This document shows positions 61,293 through 64,000 of a stretch of DNA of 64,000 nucleotides, piece after piece. Under the pieces are notes generated by a model, which was not told the origin of the DNA, searched no databases, and was given only the letters and a program-made list of their open reading frames with translations. Position numbers and translations under genes: made by a program. Source of the DNA: an uncultured Ruminococcus sp. (GTDB lineage: Bacteria > Bacillota > Clostridia > Lachnospirales > Lachnospiraceae); assembly GCA_900066355.1 (NCBI GenBank), contig FMEL01000003.1, positions 62,001 through 126,000 on the forward strand, written 5' to 3'. Every line of letters starts with the position of its first letter. Positions within the stretch are counted from its first letter, which is position 1.

Positions 61293-61321
61293 TTATACAA
61301 ACATACGTTCTTATTTGCAAG
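61293..61321 (-). promoter_or_regulatory. Distal lepA promoter (P1) with LexA-like box
   Basis: On the minus strand TTGCAA (61316-61321) and TATAAT (61293-61298) are 17 bases apart. Within the spacer, GAACGTATGTTT (complement of 61300-61311) resembles the Gram-positive LexA/DinR operator GAAC-N4-GTTC with one mismatch. It is placed where a repressor would block RNA polymerase. Confidence 0.55.
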
Positions 61322-61343
61322 TCTTTCTTTTTAAACTTCTTTT

Positions 61344-62534
61344 TTATTTTCCCTGCAACACCCGATTCAGAATATCTGCAAACGGTTCCATTGCATTTTT
61401 TACCTCTTGCACAGTATTTGTCTGCGCCCCCGCTTCCAGAAGCAGTGCCCTCGGACGCAGATGCAGATTATACCGAAGTCCCGCAAGATAAATCCCCCTG
61501 TAAAGTTCCGGATAATACAGCGCCGCCTGATATTCCAGCTGAAATGAAAACGCCAGATTGTCCTGAATATAAGGATTTGGAAGATATGAAAGATCTCCGC
61601 TGTTTATCGTATGGCTGAGTCCATTATAAAAAAGCAACTGTGCCGTCTCTTTTCCGTTGATCTCCGTCACCAGACGACGATCATCCGGTACACCGTCCCG
61701 ATGCAGATCAATAACTACCTGTATGGATGGATTTTCTTTCAGAACAGGCTCCAGCCATGCCCTTGCATAATCATATGCTTTGCTTCGATCCAGCTCCCCT
61801 CCCGCAAGATCAAACTTCTCCGTCACATGCATCACCTGATAGCCGTACGTTTCTGAAAGAAGTTCTGTGAGATAATCGCCTACTCCAACGATTGTATCTT
61901 CTACTTTTCCTTCCCTTGAATCGCAGAATGCCTCCTGTGAATGGCTGTGATAAATAAGTATCTGTGGTAGCCCCACCTCTTTTGGCAAAGTAAGATCTTC
62001 TGCCAGAAAAGAAGCAGCATTGATCTGCTCCGCCGTTGTTTCTGTAGCAGAATCTACAATAAAAAAATGATTCATCAGATAATCATAATCTGCCAGTGTT
62101 TCCGGTGCCAGATCGATTTCCGGCACCGGAACGACCTGTGCTGCCGCTGTTGCAGTCTCCTCCTCTGCAGGAGGTTCCGTCACAGCCGCCCGAGTATTGT
62201 CCTGCCCTGGTTTCGGAGTTTCTGTCACTTCCAGTTCATTTTTCACAGATTCTGTAATTTGTGGCGTCTTCGTAATTCCCGGTGTCACTCTCGCATCTTT
62301 ATTTTCTTCACGCACCATCTTTCCAAGATATCGCGTATTACTCTCCACCAGCTTTTCATATGTCTCCTGATCCTGTCTCTGCAGATCTTCCACGGCCTGT
62401 CCTTCCAGAAAACGATACAGCGGGAGCTGCCGGAATACATTTTTCTGCAGCGCAAATACTCCCGGCACAACCGCCAGAACCACAAATATGCAACACTCCA
62501 AAACAAGATAAAATACCTGCCGGACCTTTGACAC
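61344..62534 (-). CDS. spoIIP: Stage II sporulation protein P
   Basis: SpoIIP is a peptidoglycan amidase/endopeptidase needed for septal thinning and engulfment. The 396-residue protein has one N-terminal membrane segment (FYLVLECCIFVVLAVVPGVFAL), a variable Thr/Pro-rich linker, and a C-terminal catalytic domain. The domain has the zinc-ligand region LIYHSHSQEAF (usually YHTHTSE) and VVIDLHRDGVPDD. GTG at 62534 is chosen because AAAGGGG lies just upstream; a longer frame to 62597 overlaps gpr. It is 43 bases downstream of gpr, the common Clostridia order. Confidence 0.92.
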   Translation of the reverse strand: MSKVRQVFYLVLECCIFVVLAVVPGVFALQKNVFRQLPLYRFLEGQAVEDLQRQDQETYEKLVESNTRYLGKMVREENKDARVTPGITKTPQITESVKNELEVTETPKPGQDNTRAAVTEPPAEEETATAAAQVVPVPEIDLAPETLADYDYLMNHFFIVDSATETTAEQINAASFLAEDLTLPKEVGLPQILIYHSHSQEAFCDSREGKVEDTIVGVGDYLTELLSETYGYQVMHVTEKFDLAGGELDRSKAYDYARAWLEPVLKENPSIQVVIDLHRDGVPDDRRLVTEINGKETAQLLFYNGLSHTINSGDLSYLPNPYIQDNLAFSFQLEYQAALYYPELYRGIYLAGLRYNLHLRPRALLLEAGAQTNTVQEVKNAMEPFADILNRVLQGK

Positions 62535-62577
62535 AGGATCACCCCTTTCAGATAATCCTATGATATTTTTTTTCGAA

Positions 62578-63486
62578 TTATACTTGACTGAACGCAATGT
62601 TCAGACCTTCAGATATTGTGAAACTCAGATATTTTATAGTTTCATCTACATCTTTCGGTGTAACAAACATACTGTACAGATTAGGAGCGATCATTTCGTC
62701 CAAAAACTCCTTCTGCTCCGTTTCCTCCAGTGTATCCAAAAGGTGTGCCATCGAATCATGAACGATCGTAGCTGCGTCCACCACAGTCGGCACACCGATT
62801 CCAATCACCTTCACCTGTAAATTTTCCTCAGTCAGACCATTTCTATGATTTCCGACACCCGAGCCCGGATGAATTCCCGTGTCCGTAATCTGTATCGTAC
62901 GACTGAGCCTGCGTACACTCCTTGCTGCAAGCGCATCAATTGCAACCACGACATCCGGTTTTGTCTCAGAAACAATTCCCTGCACGATCTCCGCAGTCTC
63001 CATACCGGTCTGTGCCATCACTCCGGGGGCGATTCCGCTGATCCGGTGCATTTTTTCATGTTTGATCCCGCGAAGCCCATATTCTTTTATAATATGTCGT
63101 GTCATCAGAAGATTATCCACTACCTGAGGTCCCAGTGCATCAGCAGTGATCGCCGCATTTCCCAGCCCAACGACAAGTACTGACTTTTCTTTTTTAAGAT
63201 CGATCAGTTTTCGCAGGTGAGTCGATAGCTCTTCGGATATTTCTCTGTGATAATCCTCATCCGGTGTCGAAAGCTCCGGCGCCTCAATCGTAATATACGT
63301 TCCCTGCGGCCGTCCCATGGATTTTGCTCCATTTTCCGTCACAATTTTTACGACCGTCGTCCGCACATCTTTTTCCTCATCGTATTCTTCATGCACTTCC
63401 ACACCCCGTATTTCCGCATTTTCCTCCGCAAATCGCTCTGTTGTCTCAAGTGCAAGGTCTGTTCTGATTCTTCTGCTCCCCGACAT
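62578..63486 (-). CDS. gpr: Spore germination protease Gpr
   Basis: Gpr degrades small acid-soluble spore proteins at germination. The 302-residue protein shows the autoprocessing-site consensus RTDLALE close to the N-terminus, VLVVGLGNAAITADALGP, and DVVVAIDALAARSVRRLSRTIQITDTGI with conserved acidic residues of peptidase family A25. GGAGG lies eight bases before the ATG at 63486; a longer frame to 63510 contains this site. It is divergent from rpsT, as in many Clostridia. Forespore sigma factor control is expected from the family, but I could not confirm a promoter. Confidence 0.94.
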   Translation of the reverse strand: MSGSRRIRTDLALETTERFAEENAEIRGVEVHEEYDEEKDVRTTVVKIVTENGAKSMGRPQGTYITIEAPELSTPDEDYHREISEELSTHLRKLIDLKKEKSVLVVGLGNAAITADALGPQVVDNLLMTRHIIKEYGLRGIKHEKMHRISGIAPGVMAQTGMETAEIVQGIVSETKPDVVVAIDALAARSVRRLSRTIQITDTGIHPGSGVGNHRNGLTEENLQVKVIGIGVPTVVDAATIVHDSMAHLLDTLEETEQKEFLDEMIAPNLYSMFVTPKDVDETIKYLSFTISEGLNIAFSQV

Positions 63487-63568
63487 ATCTGCATCCTCCT
63501 GTTTTTTCATATTTTTGCTTTCTGTAACGTTTATGAGAATTATTTGTAATTTTTACGTGAATTATGTA

Positions 63569-63597
63569 TTGACAATCCCTGCCAAATGTACTAATAT
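63569..63597 (+). promoter_or_regulatory. Promoter of rpsT
   Basis: Consensus TTGACA (63569-63574) and TAATAT (63592-63597) are separated by 17 bases. The leader of about 75 bases precedes the rpsT ribosome binding site. Confidence 0.7.
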
Positions 63598-63679
63598 ATA
63601 TAAGCATGTTTACAGAAGCGCCCGTGTCTGTTTCTGTAACAACGACACAATATCAGAATTTGAAACGGAGGTGTACCAA

Positions 63680-63943
63680 TTGGCTAACATCAAATCTGCT
63701 AAGAAGAGAATTTTAGTAAACAGAACTAAAGCTGCTAGAAACAAATCTATCCGCTCTGCTGTTAAAACTTCTATCAAAAAAGTAGAAGCTGCAGTTCAGG
63801 AAAACAATAAAGCTGCTGCACAGGCTGCTCTTACAGAGGCTATCTCTACAATCAGCAAAGCAACTTCCAAAGGTGTTTATCACAAAAACAACTGTGCAAG
63901 AAAAATTTCCCGTCTTACTAAAGCTGTCAACAGCATTGGCTAA
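63680..63943 (+). CDS. rpsT: 30S ribosomal protein S20
   Basis: This 87-residue basic protein is almost all helix: ANIKSAKKRILVNRTKAARN, then SAVKTSIKKVEAA, ending KNNCARKISRLTKAVNSI. The start is TTG at 63680, eight bases after GGAGG; no in-frame ATG fits. The family N-terminus (M)ANIKSAKKR agrees. S20 binds 16S rRNA early in 30S assembly. A perfect palindrome at 63962-63987 follows the stop. Confidence 0.96.
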   Translation: MANIKSAKKRILVNRTKAARNKSIRSAVKTSIKKVEAAVQENNKAAAQAALTEAISTISKATSKGVYHKNNCARKISRLTKAVNSIG

Positions 63944-63961
63944 TTCAGGAAACACTTATTT

Positions 63962-63987
63962 TTAATTATAAGCTTATAATTAAAAGG
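63962..63987. other. 26-bp perfect AT-rich palindrome after rpsT
   Basis: TTTTAATTATAAG and its complement meet at a central AAGCTT. The T/A flanks make it a possible weak terminator of rpsT, though the stem lacks G-C pairs. It could also be a binding site for a dimeric protein. Confidence 0.5.
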
Positions 63988-64000
63988 ACAGTCACAACCG

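Noticed and set aside
1..64000. Prophage or integrative element across the window
   Set aside because: No integrase, terminase, capsid, relaxase or transposase gene is visible; the only mobility hints are the tRNA fragment and the palindromes.

Overview
This 64 kb window reads as the chromosome of a spore-forming, Gram-positive anaerobe of the class Clostridia, most likely family Lachnospiraceae. The evidence is the sporulation genes gpr and spoIIP, the cdaA-cdaR pair, AGGAGG-type ribosome binding sites, TTG/GTG starts, the absence of outer-membrane genes, and cell-wall genes of the LCP, L,D-transpeptidase and D,D-carboxypeptidase families. The genus cannot be fixed from the sequence alone. 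Almost every gene lies on the minus strand; the plus-strand exceptions are tRNA-Leu, two small transporters, an acyltransferase, a carboxypeptidase-like pseudoenzyme and rpsT.

Layout. (1) 0.2-4.5 kb: carA-carB. (2) 4.7-9.3 kb: a complete tRNA-Leu(CAG) followed by a 213-bp imperfect palindrome, a large BspA-like surface protein, then a second promoter, a truncated tRNA-Leu and a second palindrome with the same apical loop. The surface gene is therefore bracketed by two related promoter/tRNA/palindrome units. (3) 9.3-15.9 kb: an Arn-like island with a lipid-carrier glycosyltransferase, two DegT-type PLP proteins (one WecE-like), an ATP-grasp ligase and a GT-C membrane transferase, plus a divergent pair of SMR-type small membrane proteins that could act as a flippase. 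(4) 16.0-19.8 kb: zinc-ribbon protein, ClpX and HtrA (quality control). (5) 19.9-43.7 kb: a large cell-wall polysaccharide locus. It holds a rhamnosyltransferase, an LCP ligase, a polyprenyl-phosphate sugar transferase, GT2 enzymes, an acyltransferase, a D,D-carboxypeptidase pseudoenzyme, and one long operon dacA-rfbA-rfbC-wzm-wzt-(methyltransferase/kinase)-GT-GT-rfbD, with rfbB just upstream. (6) 43.8-50.4 kb: cdaA-cdaR-HPr-L,D-transpeptidase and two unknown membrane proteins. (7) 50.6-64 kb: housekeeping genes comF, recD2, mreB/mbl, uvrA, hemW, a lipoprotein, lepA, spoIIP, gpr and divergent rpsT.

How the parts fit. RfbA, RfbB, RfbC and RfbD make dTDP-L-rhamnose. The glycosyltransferases build a rhamnose-containing polymer on undecaprenyl phosphate, the Wzm/Wzt ABC transporter exports it, and LCP attaches it to peptidoglycan. 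Next to Wzt, which carries a C-terminal extension, sits a methyltransferase-kinase fusion with the architecture of WbdD, the Gram-negative O-antigen chain terminator. This suggests chain-end capping coupled to export. The RfbB product dTDP-4-keto-6-deoxyglucose is also the expected substrate of the WecE-like aminotransferase in the Arn-like island, so a lipid-linked 4-amino-sugar decoration could draw on the same pool.

All family assignments come from reading motifs and gene order; no database search was run. Start codons were moved from the longest open frame wherever a ribosome binding site lay inside the extension.
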